Assembly (NCBI GenBank): GCA_910575665.1
Contig: CAJTFB010000003.1
Span: 86,550-150,549, forward strand
DNA from: Eubacteriaceae bacterium
Lineage (GTDB): Bacteria > Bacillota > Clostridia > Lachnospirales > Lachnospiraceae
Direction of reading: 5' to 3'
DNA length: 64,000 nucleotides
Of the stretch, positions 36,783-46,139 are shown one piece after another. Position 1 is the stretch's first letter. The number at the start of each line of letters is the position of its first letter. The notes below the pieces were generated by a model. It searched no databases, was not told the origin of the DNA, and worked only from the letters and a program-made list of their open reading frames with translations. The position numbers and the translations under genes were made by a program.

Positions 36783-37733
36783 ATGTATTATTTAAAGGAT
36801 TACCGGGAAGGACAAAAACTGACAGGGACATATCTGTGCAAATCAAAGCAGATTCTAAAGACAAAGGCGGGAAAGACATATTATTCCCTTATCCTGCAGG
36901 ACAAGACCGGAACGGCAGATGCTAAGATCTGGGAGTTGAATAATGGTATCGCCAGTTTTGAGGCGATGGACTACATCTATTGTGAAGGGCTGGTGACCAG
37001 CTTTCAGGGAAATATCCAGATGAATATTTCGAGACTTCGCAAAAGTGAGGAAGGAGAATATGATCCTGCGGACTACATCCCCACCACCAAAAAAGATGTA
37101 GGAGAAATGTTTGAACAGGTCCTATCCTACATACGCAGCGTGAAAAATCCATATCTCAGTCAGCTTCTACAGAAATTTTTCCTGGAAGATAAGGCGTTTG
37201 TAGGGAAGTTTAAAAAGCATTCTGCCGCAAAGAGCGTCCACCATGGATTTATGGGCGGGCTTCTGGAGCACACTCTTAGTGTCACAAATATGTGTGAATA
37301 TTTTGCCGGAGCATACCCCAATATTCAGAGGGATCTATTGATCACCGCGGCATTGTTCCATGATATGGGGAAGATTGATGAGATAGCAGGTTTTCCGCGA
37401 AACGACTATACCGACGAAGGACAGCTCCTGGGGCATATTTATATCGGGGCACAAAAGCTATCGGCCGCTATTGCAGAGATCAACGGTTTTCCTAAAAAAT
37501 TGGAAAATGAGCTGCTCCATTGTATACTCGCCCATCACGGCAAGTTGGAATTTGGTTCCCCTAAAGTACCAGCTCTTTTAGAGGCGATGGCGCTTCATCT
37601 CGCGGACAATGCAGACGCCAAGCTTCAGACGCTAACAGAGATTTTTGAGCAGGCAGAAGATAATATGGACTGGTTAGGCTTTAACCGCATGTTTGAGAGC
37701 AACCTGCGCCAGACTTCCGAGGGCGGGCTGTGA
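36783..37733 (+). CDS. yhaM: 3'-5' exoribonuclease YhaM family protein
   Basis: 316 residues with an N-terminal OB-fold (residues 1-85, YYSLILQDKTGTADAKIWE) followed by an HD domain with HHGFMGGLLEHTLSV and ALFHDMGKIDEI, whose His and Asp bind the metals. The length and order of domains fit YhaM of Firmicutes, which degrades RNA from the 3' end and trims mRNA ends. The gene precedes a strong terminator. Confidence 0.9.
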   Translation: MYYLKDYREGQKLTGTYLCKSKQILKTKAGKTYYSLILQDKTGTADAKIWELNNGIASFEAMDYIYCEGLVTSFQGNIQMNISRLRKSEEGEYDPADYIPTTKKDVGEMFEQVLSYIRSVKNPYLSQLLQKFFLEDKAFVGKFKKHSAAKSVHHGFMGGLLEHTLSVTNMCEYFAGAYPNIQRDLLITAALFHDMGKIDEIAGFPRNDYTDEGQLLGHIYIGAQKLSAAIAEINGFPKKLENELLHCILAHHGKLEFGSPKVPALLEAMALHLADNADAKLQTLTEIFEQAEDNMDWLGFNRMFESNLRQTSEGGL

Positions 37734-37773
37734 TAGTGTAAGTTAGAATTAAAAAATAATGGATAAAAAATAA

Positions 37774-37830
37774 CTGAAACCTCAAAACATTTGTTTATAA
37801 ATAGACTTATGTTTTGGGGTTTCATTTTTT
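37774..37830 (+). terminator. Strong rho-independent terminator after yhaM
   Basis: TGAAACCTCAAAACAT pairs with ATGTTTTGGGGTTTCA (one G-U pair) and is followed by TTTTTT. Confidence 0.9.
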
Positions 37831-37959
37831 GAAAAGTTCAAAATTAATATTTCACAAAAAGATTAGAAATAATTTTGTAGTCATCTGCCTGTACAATAAT
37901 GTATAATGTAAGTTAAAGTACCAAAATGACGTCTATTTATAAACGGAGGAGGATGGTGG

Positions 37960-40900
37960 ATGAAAAAAATAAGAATTGTAGTTGTGGCTATGATTATGAT
38001 GCTAGGGATAATAGTTCCTTCCTTTATATGCTCTGCGGCCAGCGTGGGAGAAACAGTGAGCCAAAACACGGAAGCAGCTTTGAAGGCAGTGGATTATTAT
38101 AAGGATGAAAAAGTATTAGGGCTGGTGGCTCCTACCCGGTATTCGCTGACAGATAAGCTGAATAAAAAGCTTGAGATCTCGAAAAGGGATGGGAGAGATA
38201 TTACAAAGATTACCGATGAAGAGGCGATCCTGGAACTGAATCAGGATAATGTTAAGGCAATATCTTTTGGAGAGGCATTTGAGAGAGTACAGGGGGAGAT
38301 CGGACCGATTATCCAGAGGATAGTGGATAGTAGCGCTGGTGCCCAGAACCAGGACAGTACCCTTCTCACAGAAAAGATTTTACAGAATAAAGAAAAACTT
38401 TTGTTGGGTCTTTCCTATATAGAGCGGTTGTACAATTTTAATATGGGAGAGAAAAATATCAGGGATGTTCTTCTGTATGAGCCGGGTACTTATGGAATTA
38501 AGGTAGATGTTCTGGACTGGCTGATCAAGATCGGCAGTGCAGGCGGTGATACGTTAAAATTATCCAATAGTAATAAAGTGTTCGGTTATAATAAATTATT
38601 CTGGAGCGTCACTGCTTCCATGAATCTGGGTGCCTTTCTGGAGGAAAACAGACAGAAATGGATACCGGATATGACGTTGGATGAGTGGCTTCTGCAGGAG
38701 AGCCCTGCGTTTATTGTGGATGATTCTGCATCGGATCCGACAGCTGGCACAGGTTTATACAGCAGATTATATAATGACGCGGTGATGCAGCCTTATATTC
38801 TTCCTCTGCTCAATGTATCAGAGGACAGCATTTATGTCATAGCGAATTCCGCTACGATCACATTTGGAATTGTGGATTGTTATCTGGACAGAAATTTAAA
38901 AAGCACCAATGCTGTCCAATACGCGGAAAAACGGGAGGAATTCCGAAAGGACCTGGAGCAGAGCGCCAGACAACAGAAGGCGTTTATTGACCTCTGGCGC
39001 CGGGTCACAAAACCGGAGAACATAGGACAGCTCACATCAAACCGTATCGTTCTGGACAGTCTGCGGATCTATTCGGATACGACAACCAGTGGGCAGGCAG
39101 AGTGGTCAGCAAAATTTGGCGAAGCTGCCTCTATAGGCGTCAGGGAATTTTTTACACCTTTGAATTTATATGATAATTTCATGTTCTCAGACGGTATGGC
39201 GGCAGGTACTGGTGTCCGCTATTATTTGTCAAAGGCACTGACGGAGCGGGGACTTGCTACCTATGCCCATGAATTAACTCATCTTCTGGTCTCTCCAGTT
39301 ATGCTGAATCAGAATGGCATAAGAGATGGGATGCAGGCGGAAGTGTATACCAGGGGAATGTTTGAACCTTATGAATTGAACGATCCGCCTGTCTTTAACC
39401 TGAATCTGATCTATGACCGTCAGGCTTTTAATGAAAGATTCCACAATGCAGTGCCGGAGCGTTTTCAGAGCGAAAAAGACCTGCAGTCCTATATGAGCGG
39501 TCTTCTGGATGTCATCTATACACTGGATTATGCGGAAGCAGATATTATGTTCTCAAAGACACCAGAAGAAAAGAAGAAATGGTTTCATAAACTGGAGCAG
39601 GTTGAGGATACAAAAACGAGAAGCAATCAGGGAGATGCCGGCTCCAAACACAATCTGGATTCTGTGAGAGAGCTGACACTTGATGAGGCTAAAGAATTGA
39701 ACAACATTGACGATCTGATCCAAAACAGCATTATCGTATCCCGTTATGAAGTAGATGGAACGAAGACGACGGGAACTATGGCAAGCAATGGCTACTATGT
39801 GGTACCGCTGTTCAGCGCCAATTATGCCGGGGTACAGAATGACCTTGGCGTCAGCGGTGATGTTATGATCCGCCGCCAGGCATTTGAGCTTCTTGCCGAG
39901 TATGGATATTATGAAGGAATGGTTCCTTATATTTCCAATCAGTATAAAGCCGCAGCCCAGTCAGACCAGACCATTTTGTCAGATACCTATATTCTGAAAA
40001 ATATATTTGGCGGTACTTATGGAACAATGGCGGATTTCAAAAAGGCAATGTTCCAGAAAAGAATAGATAAAGTCAAAGAGTTAAAGCCTGTGACCATTCA
40101 GTGGAATAATCAGACGGTAACCATCAAGAACTTTGAGGCTTTGCAGCAGCTTATGAAAGAGGCTGTGGAGAGTGACCTAGTCAATGTATCTGTGACTCCG
40201 GGCGGATCTAACAATATCCGGGCACAGGCTACACAGATAGAATTGCTGAAAGCGGAGATATTCCGGGCATATTTATTCCAGACAAAGGATTTCCAGGAAT
40301 CCATCTATGGTGATGGTCAGGAACCGGTGGAGCCGACAGCGACACCAGAGGTAAAACCAACAGCAGTGCCAACAGCGACACCAGGGGTGACCCCAACGGC
40401 AGCACCGACAGCCACACCAGGGGTGACCCCAACGGCAGCACCAACAGTAACACCAGATGCAAAGCCGGATGTAACACCTGGTACGACAGAAAAACCGGAG
40501 GTGACACCGGATGTGAAGCCAACGGCAGCACCGACATCGACGCCAGGAGGAAAACCGGATATAACGCCTGGTGCGACAGAAAAGCCAGATGTGAAGCCGT
40601 CAGCAACTCCGTCTGACAAACCATCTGTCCAGCCACCGGTAGATCTACCGACCTCTACTCCGGGAAACCTGCAGACAGCAGCACCTGGCACGGATTCCGT
40701 GTTGCCAGATGGGGATGATGACAATGTATTGGAGGAAGGGGCGCTCAAGTCGGAACTGCTTATAGCTAAAGTGTCTACGTCTAAAACGTCACAGATCATT
40801 CGTTGGAATTCGGTCAAATCAGCAGATGGATATTATATTTACGGGGCAAAAGCCAATGGTAAGTATAAATGCCTGCGGACAGTGAGTAAAAAGATTCTCA

Positions 40901-41289
40901 GATGGAAGCGAACGGGCTTGAAAAAGGGAACACCGTATAGATATTATGTAGAGGCTTATAAGCTGATTGACGGGATGCGGGTGTCCCTATCCAAATCACT
41001 TCCTGCCTATAGTACGACAAAAGGTGGAAAGTACGGAAATCCTGTGAAATTGCAGACAAAACGTTCCCTTGTAAGCGTGAAATCTGGCAAAAAGATAAAG
41101 CTGAATGTAAAGGCAGCAGGTAAAAAGATGAATAAAGCCAGTAAAAAGGTGCGCTACATCTCTGCAAATCCGTCGATCGCAAAAGTTTCAAAGAAAGGAA
41201 TTGTCACTGGCGGGAGACGTGGAACCTGTTATGTTTACTGCGTGGCATGGAATGGTCTGTCAAAGAAGATCAAAGTCAGGGTGAAGTGA
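37960..41289 (+). CDS. Large secreted M26/ZmpA-like zinc metallopeptidase with PT-repeat, FN3 and Ig-like C-terminus
   Basis: A 1109-residue protein with a signal peptide (about residues 1-27). The catalytic centre is His437-Glu438-x-x-His441 with Glu461 twenty residues later, the spacing of the M26 family that includes streptococcal IgA1 proteases and ZmpB/C. After about residue 790 there is a Pro/Thr/Ala/Lys-rich low-complexity linker, then an FN3 domain (about 930-1020) and a BIG2-like Ig domain (about 1030-1109). No LPxTG anchor is present. ZmpA-type proteins of pathogens cut host glycoproteins or immunoglobulin; the substrate here is unknown. Confidence 0.8.
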   Translation: MKKIRIVVVAMIMMLGIIVPSFICSAASVGETVSQNTEAALKAVDYYKDEKVLGLVAPTRYSLTDKLNKKLEISKRDGRDITKITDEEAILELNQDNVKAISFGEAFERVQGEIGPIIQRIVDSSAGAQNQDSTLLTEKILQNKEKLLLGLSYIERLYNFNMGEKNIRDVLLYEPGTYGIKVDVLDWLIKIGSAGGDTLKLSNSNKVFGYNKLFWSVTASMNLGAFLEENRQKWIPDMTLDEWLLQESPAFIVDDSASDPTAGTGLYSRLYNDAVMQPYILPLLNVSEDSIYVIANSATITFGIVDCYLDRNLKSTNAVQYAEKREEFRKDLEQSARQQKAFIDLWRRVTKPENIGQLTSNRIVLDSLRIYSDTTTSGQAEWSAKFGEAASIGVREFFTPLNLYDNFMFSDGMAAGTGVRYYLSKALTERGLATYAHELTHLLVSPVMLNQNGIRDGMQAEVYTRGMFEPYELNDPPVFNLNLIYDRQAFNERFHNAVPERFQSEKDLQSYMSGLLDVIYTLDYAEADIMFSKTPEEKKKWFHKLEQVEDTKTRSNQGDAGSKHNLDSVRELTLDEAKELNNIDDLIQNSIIVSRYEVDGTKTTGTMASNGYYVVPLFSANYAGVQNDLGVSGDVMIRRQAFELLAEYGYYEGMVPYISNQYKAAAQSDQTILSDTYILKNIFGGTYGTMADFKKAMFQKRIDKVKELKPVTIQWNNQTVTIKNFEALQQLMKEAVESDLVNVSVTPGGSNNIRAQATQIELLKAEIFRAYLFQTKDFQESIYGDGQEPVEPTATPEVKPTAVPTATPGVTPTAAPTATPGVTPTAAPTVTPDAKPDVTPGTTEKPEVTPDVKPTAAPTSTPGGKPDITPGATEKPDVKPSATPSDKPSVQPPVDLPTSTPGNLQTAAPGTDSVLPDGDDDNVLEEGALKSELLIAKVSTSKTSQIIRWNSVKSADGYYIYGAKANGKYKCLRTVSKKILRWKRTGLKKGTPYRYYVEAYKLIDGMRVSLSKSLPAYSTTKGGKYGNPVKLQTKRSLVSVKSGKKIKLNVKAAGKKMNKASKKVRYISANPSIAKVSKKGIVTGGRRGTCYVYCVAWNGLSKKIKVRVK
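40330..40680 (+). repeat. Degenerate repeats encoding the Pro/Thr linker of the metallopeptidase
   Basis: Units of 36 bases code for ATPGVTPTAAPT; two copies share 29 identical bases (40378-40406 and 40414-40442), and degenerate units continue to about 40680. Such blocks can change length by slippage. Confidence 0.75.
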
Positions 41290-41309
41290 AAAATAGCGGA
41301 TAAAAACAG

Positions 41310-41338
41310 TTGAATTGGTTAGCCGATTGATGTATGAT
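41310..41338 (+). promoter_or_regulatory. Promoter of the RlmCD gene
   Basis: TTGAAT (41310-41315) and TATGAT (41333-41338), spacer 17. It places the transcription start after the ATG at 41334 and so supports the later start codon. Confidence 0.7.
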
Positions 41339-41369
41339 AGATTCGTTGCTATCGTGCAGGAGATATGAA

Positions 41370-42785
41370 ATGAGGCTAATTATGGAGTTAAAGAAGAATC
41401 AGGAAATTATATTGAAAATAGATGATCTGGGAAATAACGGGGAGGGCATCGGCCGTTTAGACGGTTATGCCCTTTTTGTCAAGGATGCGTTGCCAGGGGA
41501 AACGATCCGTGCCCGAATTATGAAATGTAACAAAAAGTATGGTTTTGCAAGAATGATGGAGGTGTTGGAGTGTTCTGATTCCGGCCGGGTGAAACCAAAA
41601 TGTCCTGTGGCAAGGCAGTGTGGAGGCTGTACCCTGCAACATCTTTCTTATGAAAAACAGCTTGCCTACAAGGAAAAAAAGGTTAAGGATTGTTTGGTGA
41701 GGATCGGCGGTTTGGACGCAGAGAAGGTGGAGTGGCTGCCGATCTTAGGCATGGAAACGCCATGGCAGTACCGGAATAAAGCTCAGTTTCCCGTCAAAAT
41801 GCAGAAGGATGACAGTGGTGTGCTCCGCCCGGTGGCGGGGTTTTATGCGGGACGCACTCACAGTATCATCCCGGTGACGGACTGTGCGATCCAGCATCCA
41901 TGTATGAAAGAAATTTTGGATACAGTTCTTTCATGGATGCAGGAACAGCATGTGACAGCCTATGATGAAGTCAGCCATAGAGGACTGGTCCGCCATCTCT
42001 ATATCAGGCGCGCTTATCACACCAGCCAAATCATGGTATGTCTTGTCTTAAACGGTCGGCAAATCAGTGAGAACTTGCAGAGGACTCTGATAGAAAAGCT
42101 GAGTGGAATTCAGGGGATGACGAGTATTTTTCTCAATATAAATACCGATCAGACCAATATAATACTTGGAAAGGAGATGATACTTCTCTGGGGACAGGAG
42201 TATATCGAAGACAGGATCGGTGAGATTTCTTATCATATTTCTCCCCAGTCTTTTTATCAGGTCAACCCAGTGCAGACGGAAAAACTTTATCAGACCGCTT
42301 TGGAGTTTGCTGGTTTAATTGGGGAGGAAACGGTGTGGGATCTCTACTGTGGAATCGGGACAATCTCTCTTTTTCTGGCTAAAAATGCAAAAAAGGTATA
42401 CGGGGTGGAGATTGTGCCAGCGGCAATCCAAAATGCCAGAGAAAATGCCCGCTTGAACGGAATCCAAAATGCGGAGTTTTTCTGCGGCGCCGCCGAAGAA
42501 GTTGTCCCAAGGCTGGCAGAGGAGCTGGCGGCTCTGGCGGACGTGGTCGTGGTGGACCCACCGAGAAAAGGCTGCGACGGCGTTCTGCTGGACACCATCG
42601 TGAAAATGGCGCCGGCGAGAATCGTCTATGTGAGCTGCGATCCGGGGACACTGGCGAGGGATGTAAAACTGCTGGGGGAGAAAGGGTATGAGGTCAAGAA
42701 GGTGAGGGCGTGTGATATGTTCGGGCAGGGAGGGCATGTGGAAGTCGCATGTTGTCTACAAAGGGAGGACAAAGCGAATCCGTAG
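41370..42785 (+). CDS. rlmCD: 23S rRNA (uracil-C5)-methyltransferase, RlmCD/RumA family
   Basis: ATG 41370 has AGGAG seven bases upstream. A TRAM domain (about residues 10-65) is followed by three Cys of the 4Fe-4S site (C-x5-C-x2-C, residues 78-87), the methyltransferase core (DLYCGIGTISLFLAKNA) and the catalytic DPPRKGCD and SCDPGTLARDV motifs. It methylates uracils 747/1939 of 23S rRNA. The extreme C-terminus (GQGGHVEVACCLQRED) departs from the usual PHTxHVE tail, which is where integrative elements commonly insert; the accessory genes begin straight after it. Confidence 0.9.
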   Translation: MRLIMELKKNQEIILKIDDLGNNGEGIGRLDGYALFVKDALPGETIRARIMKCNKKYGFARMMEVLECSDSGRVKPKCPVARQCGGCTLQHLSYEKQLAYKEKKVKDCLVRIGGLDAEKVEWLPILGMETPWQYRNKAQFPVKMQKDDSGVLRPVAGFYAGRTHSIIPVTDCAIQHPCMKEILDTVLSWMQEQHVTAYDEVSHRGLVRHLYIRRAYHTSQIMVCLVLNGRQISENLQRTLIEKLSGIQGMTSIFLNINTDQTNIILGKEMILLWGQEYIEDRIGEISYHISPQSFYQVNPVQTEKLYQTALEFAGLIGEETVWDLYCGIGTISLFLAKNAKKVYGVEIVPAAIQNARENARLNGIQNAEFFCGAAEEVVPRLAEELAALADVVVVDPPRKGCDGVLLDTIVKMAPARIVYVSCDPGTLARDVKLLGEKGYEVKKVRACDMFGQGGHVEVACCLQREDKANP

Positions 42786-42793
42786 ATTCGCTT
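42772..42793. repeat. Perfect 9-bp inverted repeat across the rlmCD stop codon, possible attachment site
   Basis: AAGCGAATC-CGTA-GATTCGCTT covers the TAG stop. Without a T-tract it is a poor terminator. The 3' end of rumA-type genes is a known integration site for streptococcal and clostridial elements using serine integrases, so this may lie in or next to attL. Confidence 0.35.
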
Positions 42794-43131
42794 GTAGAAA
42801 TCCTTGAATTTACGCACTTTGCGAGGATTTTTAAGTTTAACCGAACACCTGAAATTGGAAAGAAAAAAGAGATTTCTCACGAGATTAAAGTGTCCGTAGT
42901 TATGGAACTCGTATGAGTGGACACAAAAATGTATAGTTCACAAACTCAATCATTACAGAAAAATTTTATCAACAACTGAATAATAGGTAAGTCATGCGAA
43001 TGTTTGGTTCGCATTTAGACCGCTTGTTTTCTATATCCTTATGGTGTGGAGCAGGCGGTCTTTTTGATTTAAAATTGCCAGCATTCATCAGACACCTTAA
43101 TAATCAAATTAAAAAGTAGGAGGACAAACAG
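42794..43131. other. Gene-free left border of the mobile element
   Basis: About 340 bases with no plausible frame. It holds a small hairpin (GCGAA-TGTTTGG-TTCGC, 42998-43014) and a terminator-like hairpin at 43018-43066, then the parB ribosome binding site GTAGGAGGA. Confidence 0.5.
43018..43066 (+). terminator. Terminator-like hairpin before parB
   Basis: GACCGCTTG pairs with CAGGCGGTC (one mismatch) and is followed by TTTTTG. Confidence 0.7.
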
Positions 43132-44085
43132 ATGGAGCAGACAAGTAAAAAGAGTATATGTGGGATTTTCGACCACAATGTACAAACGGAAAATGTAAAG
43201 ATTAGCGAACTGCATGATTTTCAAGGGCATCCGTTCAAGGTAGAGCATGATATGCAGCTCTTTGAATTATCGAAGAGTATTGAGGAGAAGGGCGTGCTTG
43301 TTCCCTTGATTGTAAGACCAAACCCAATTGGATCAGGGTATGAAATCGTTGCAGGGCACAGAAGAAAAGCAGCCAGCGAATGGGCAGGTATAGACACGGT
43401 TCCCGTGATGATTGTGCAGATGGATGATGCAGAAGCGACGATAGCGATGGTGGACAGTAATTTACAGCGGGAGCATATCAAGCCTAGCGAGAAAGCTTAT
43501 GCCTATAAAATGAAGCTGGAAGCCATGAAGCAGCAGGGAAAGAAATTCACTGATACTTTGTCCCAAGTTGGGACGAAGCTGTCAAAGGATGTGGGAGAAA
43601 ACGGAAAGCCCATACTTCGTTCGGATGAGCTTTTAGCAAAACAGGTTGGGGAGAGCCGGAACCAGATCGCAAGGTATATCCGTCTGACAAATCTTATTCC
43701 CAAAATCCTTGATATGGTGGATGAAGGGAAAATAGCGTTTACTATAGCGGTAGAACTTTCTTATTTGAAAGAAGAGGAACAGTATGAACTTCATGCGGTA
43801 ATGGATTTGGAGCAGTGTACACCGTCTCTTTCACAGGCAAACCGGATGAAACGCCTGAGTCAGTCAGAGGGGATTGATATGGATAAAATGTATGATATTT
43901 TGGGAGAGGAAAAAGCAAATCAGAGAGAACAGATTAAAATTAGGGCAGATTCATTATCGCAGTATTTTCCCGCAGATTTCACACCAAAGCAGAAAGTGGA
44001 ACTGATAGAAAAATTGGTCAGGGATTGGCATGAAAAACAGACAGGTATTCATAACTGTTCAGCTAAAAGAGCGGAAAAATCATGA
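43132..44085 (+). CDS. parB: ParB/Spo0J-family partition protein of the mobile element
   Basis: 317 residues starting after TAGGAGGACAAACAG. The N-terminal ParB/sulfiredoxin-like domain has VPLIVRP and GYEIVAGHRRKAASEWAG, with the CTP-binding GHRR box; SNLQREHIKPSEKAYAYK and LLAKQVGESRNQIARYIRLT form the DNA-binding helices. No ParA is seen in the window. Such ParB copies are common next to plasmid and ICE partition genes. The actin-like ParM gene follows 524 bases further on, after a broken tnpV, which suggests the two are a composite partition module. Confidence 0.85.
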   Translation: MEQTSKKSICGIFDHNVQTENVKISELHDFQGHPFKVEHDMQLFELSKSIEEKGVLVPLIVRPNPIGSGYEIVAGHRRKAASEWAGIDTVPVMIVQMDDAEATIAMVDSNLQREHIKPSEKAYAYKMKLEAMKQQGKKFTDTLSQVGTKLSKDVGENGKPILRSDELLAKQVGESRNQIARYIRLTNLIPKILDMVDEGKIAFTIAVELSYLKEEEQYELHAVMDLEQCTPSLSQANRMKRLSQSEGIDMDKMYDILGEEKANQREQIKIRADSLSQYFPADFTPKQKVELIEKLVRDWHEKQTGIHNCSAKRAEKS

Positions 44086-44113
44086 TAGAAACAGAAGATT
44101 GGAGGATAAAGTT

Positions 44114-44515
44114 ATGGGTAGGAAAAAAGAAGAATTATCGATATTTGAACAAATGGGTGGCACTTACACAGAAAAAGACGGTATCTTATATCCCAATATC
44201 CGTATTGGCGAAGAAGAAACAGAAGCAATACAGGATACTTTTTCAGGAAAATACGGAGATTTATGGAAAAAGTATCTGAAAGAAAACCAGTCGGATAGAT
44301 ATTATCATCTGATTCGTTTAGGGTAGCTGAAACAAAAAGCGGAAGAAATCAATGAAGAAGCAAATGAATTGTTTGACAGGATTATGCAGCAGTATTTACA
44401 GAAGCATAAACCGGAGAATCCAGATTCTACAATGGAAATGTGGCAGCTTCGGGAACAGGCTAAGGAAATGGCAGAGGAAGTGGTTCTTCAAGATATTGTC
44501 TACTGTTATCACTAA
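44114..44515 (+). pseudogene. TnpV transposon-encoded protein, broken by an in-frame amber codon
   Basis: ATG 44114 has GGAGG close upstream. The frame encodes MGGTYTEKDGILYPNIRI, GKYGDLWKKYLKEN, YYHLIRLG and then a TAG (44324-44326, codon 71). The same frame continues intact to TAA at 44513-44515 with KQKAEEINEEANELFDRIMQ and QAKEMAEEVVLQDIVY, exactly the TnpV C-terminus. The whole 133-codon gene is thus visible with one nonsense codon. TnpV is a small protein of unknown function from Tn4451-like and related elements. Confidence 0.75.
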
Positions 44516-44609
44516 ATATTGATGCACACGATTTTTGTAAGGTAGATTCTGCGTTTACACGCAGCAAAAATCGGCGCAAAAAACATTATAAAAAAGAGAG
44601 GGAAAAATT

Positions 44610-45551
44610 ATGGCGAATATAAGAGAATATAACATGAATGGAACATTGATCTTAGGAATTGATCATGGATATGGAAATATCAAAACAGCACACAGGGTAT
44701 TTCCAACCGCACTGATTAAGAGTGAGAAAGCGCCAACTTTCAGTAAGGATTATCTGGAGTATGACGGATATTTCTACATTATCGGGGAAGGTCATAAGAG
44801 CTTTATCGCTGAAAAGCAGTCAGATGATGATAATTATATCCTGACGCTTGCGGCAATAGCAAAAGAACTGAATGCAAGGGAATTAACCTCTGCCAGAGTG
44901 CATCTTGCCGCAGGACTTCCGTTGAAGTGGGTGCAGGCGCAGAGAGAATCCTTCCGCCAATATCTGATGCAGAACAAGATTGTGCAGTTTCGTTATAAAG
45001 ACAGACAGTACGAGGTTGAGATTGCCGGATGTACAGTCATGCCACAGTGCTATTCCGCGGTGGCGGAAAACTTGAAAGATTTTAAAGGGATGAATTTACT
45101 TGCCGACATTGGCAACGGAACAATGAATATCATGTATTTAAACAATGGCAGGGCGATGGAGAGTAAATCATGGACAGAAAAACTCGGTGTTTTCCAGTGT
45201 ATGAAGCGTATTCATAATAAGGTGCTGGACGAAACGGGAACAAACCTGATGAACGAGGTCATTGAAAATTATCTAAGAACAGGGGAAACGGATATTGTAG
45301 AGCCCTATGTCTCACTCATGAAAGAAGCAGCAGTTTCCTATGTACAGGAGATTTTTCAGAAGCTGAAGGATTATGAATATAATGAAAGCCTTATGCAGCT
45401 TTACTTTATGGGCGGCGGCGCAAGAATCGTGGAAGCTGTCGGGGAATATAACCGGGAGAGGACGCATTTTAATCACGATATCTGTGCGACTGCAAAGGGA
45501 TATGAATATTACTGTTACATGATTTTGCGCCACAACAAAAAGTGCAACTAG
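44610..45551 (+). CDS. parM: ParM/StbA-like actin-type plasmid segregation ATPase
   Basis: 313 residues. GIDHGYGNIKTA (about 16-27) is the first phosphate-binding loop of the actin-HSP70 fold, LLADIGNGTMNIMYLN the second, and LYFMGGGARI the adenosine motif. Such proteins polymerise to push plasmid copies apart and are common in clostridial conjugative elements. It is followed 15 bases later by a small protein that is probably the DNA-binding partner. Confidence 0.85.
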   Translation: MANIREYNMNGTLILGIDHGYGNIKTAHRVFPTALIKSEKAPTFSKDYLEYDGYFYIIGEGHKSFIAEKQSDDDNYILTLAAIAKELNARELTSARVHLAAGLPLKWVQAQRESFRQYLMQNKIVQFRYKDRQYEVEIAGCTVMPQCYSAVAENLKDFKGMNLLADIGNGTMNIMYLNNGRAMESKSWTEKLGVFQCMKRIHNKVLDETGTNLMNEVIENYLRTGETDIVEPYVSLMKEAAVSYVQEIFQKLKDYEYNESLMQLYFMGGGARIVEAVGEYNRERTHFNHDICATAKGYEYYCYMILRHNKKCN

Positions 45552-45566
45552 AAAGAAGGTGCAGGA

Positions 45567-46025
45567 ATGACAGGAAATATCCGTAACCGCAATGTGCGGT
45601 TTTATGAGGAAAAGGAAGCTGACAGACGGGCATGGGAAATACTTCACTCAGAAGCTGTCAGGGCATTTCCCTCGCAGAATGACTTTATCATTCAGGCAAT
45701 TAATGATTTTTATGACCGGCATCTGGCAATATTTGATGATCCTTATCTGGAAACAAGGGAAAAAGAGGATGCCTTTGCAGGTAGGATCGTGGAAAAGGTG
45801 GAACAGAAAGTGCTTGGCAACCTGTCACAGCTTATCGGGATTTACCTTTTGCAGCAGCAGAATATCTTGGCAATGGGAAATAATGCAAGGGCGGAGAACT
45901 ATTTGAAAGACAGTGGGGATGTGCAGGTATTAAGTTCCGGCGGTGGTATTCTACAAAATGGTGGGGAAGCGGAAACAGAGGAACCGGAGGAGAATGAGTT
46001 TCTTGATTTCAGTTTTGGAGGATAG
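45567..46025 (+). CDS. Small ParR-like partner of ParM
   Basis: 152 residues. The N-terminus (RNRNVRFYEEKEADRRAWEILH, PSQNDFIIQAINDF) reads as a ribbon-helix-helix DNA-binding motif, the C-terminus is acidic and Gly-rich. It lies directly downstream of parM, as ParR genes do, and ends in a terminator. The family is not firmly recognised; ParR function is inferred from size, fold and position. Confidence 0.6.
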   Translation: MTGNIRNRNVRFYEEKEADRRAWEILHSEAVRAFPSQNDFIIQAINDFYDRHLAIFDDPYLETREKEDAFAGRIVEKVEQKVLGNLSQLIGIYLLQQQNILAMGNNARAENYLKDSGDVQVLSSGGGILQNGGEAETEEPEENEFLDFSFGG

Positions 46026-46042
46026 CCGGAATGGGGGTTCTT

Positions 46043-46059
46043 AGGGGGCGAAGCCCCCT
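46043..46059. repeat. Small G/C hairpin
   Basis: AGGGGGC-GAA-GCCCCCT, a perfect 7-bp stem with a triloop just after the ParR-like stop codon. Confidence 0.6.
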
Positions 46060-46100
46060 GAGCAGGTAGCACCGGTGGCGCAGACAGTGAGGAAGAAATA

Positions 46101-46139
46101 AAAATCGGAGTGTCCGGCAGGCACTCCGATTTTTATTTT
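46101..46139 (+). terminator. Terminator of the partition operon
   Basis: AAAATCGGAGTG and CACTCCGATTTT form a perfect 12-bp stem, followed by TATTTT. Confidence 0.9.

Noticed and set aside
40330..40680. CRISPR-like array
   Set aside because: The repeats are coding and in frame, contiguous and without unique spacers; no cas genes exist in the window.
40317..40817. Minus-strand open frame of 166 codons
   Set aside because: It is the mirror of the Pro/Thr repeat and its composition is Val/Gly/Ser repetitive; no start signal.
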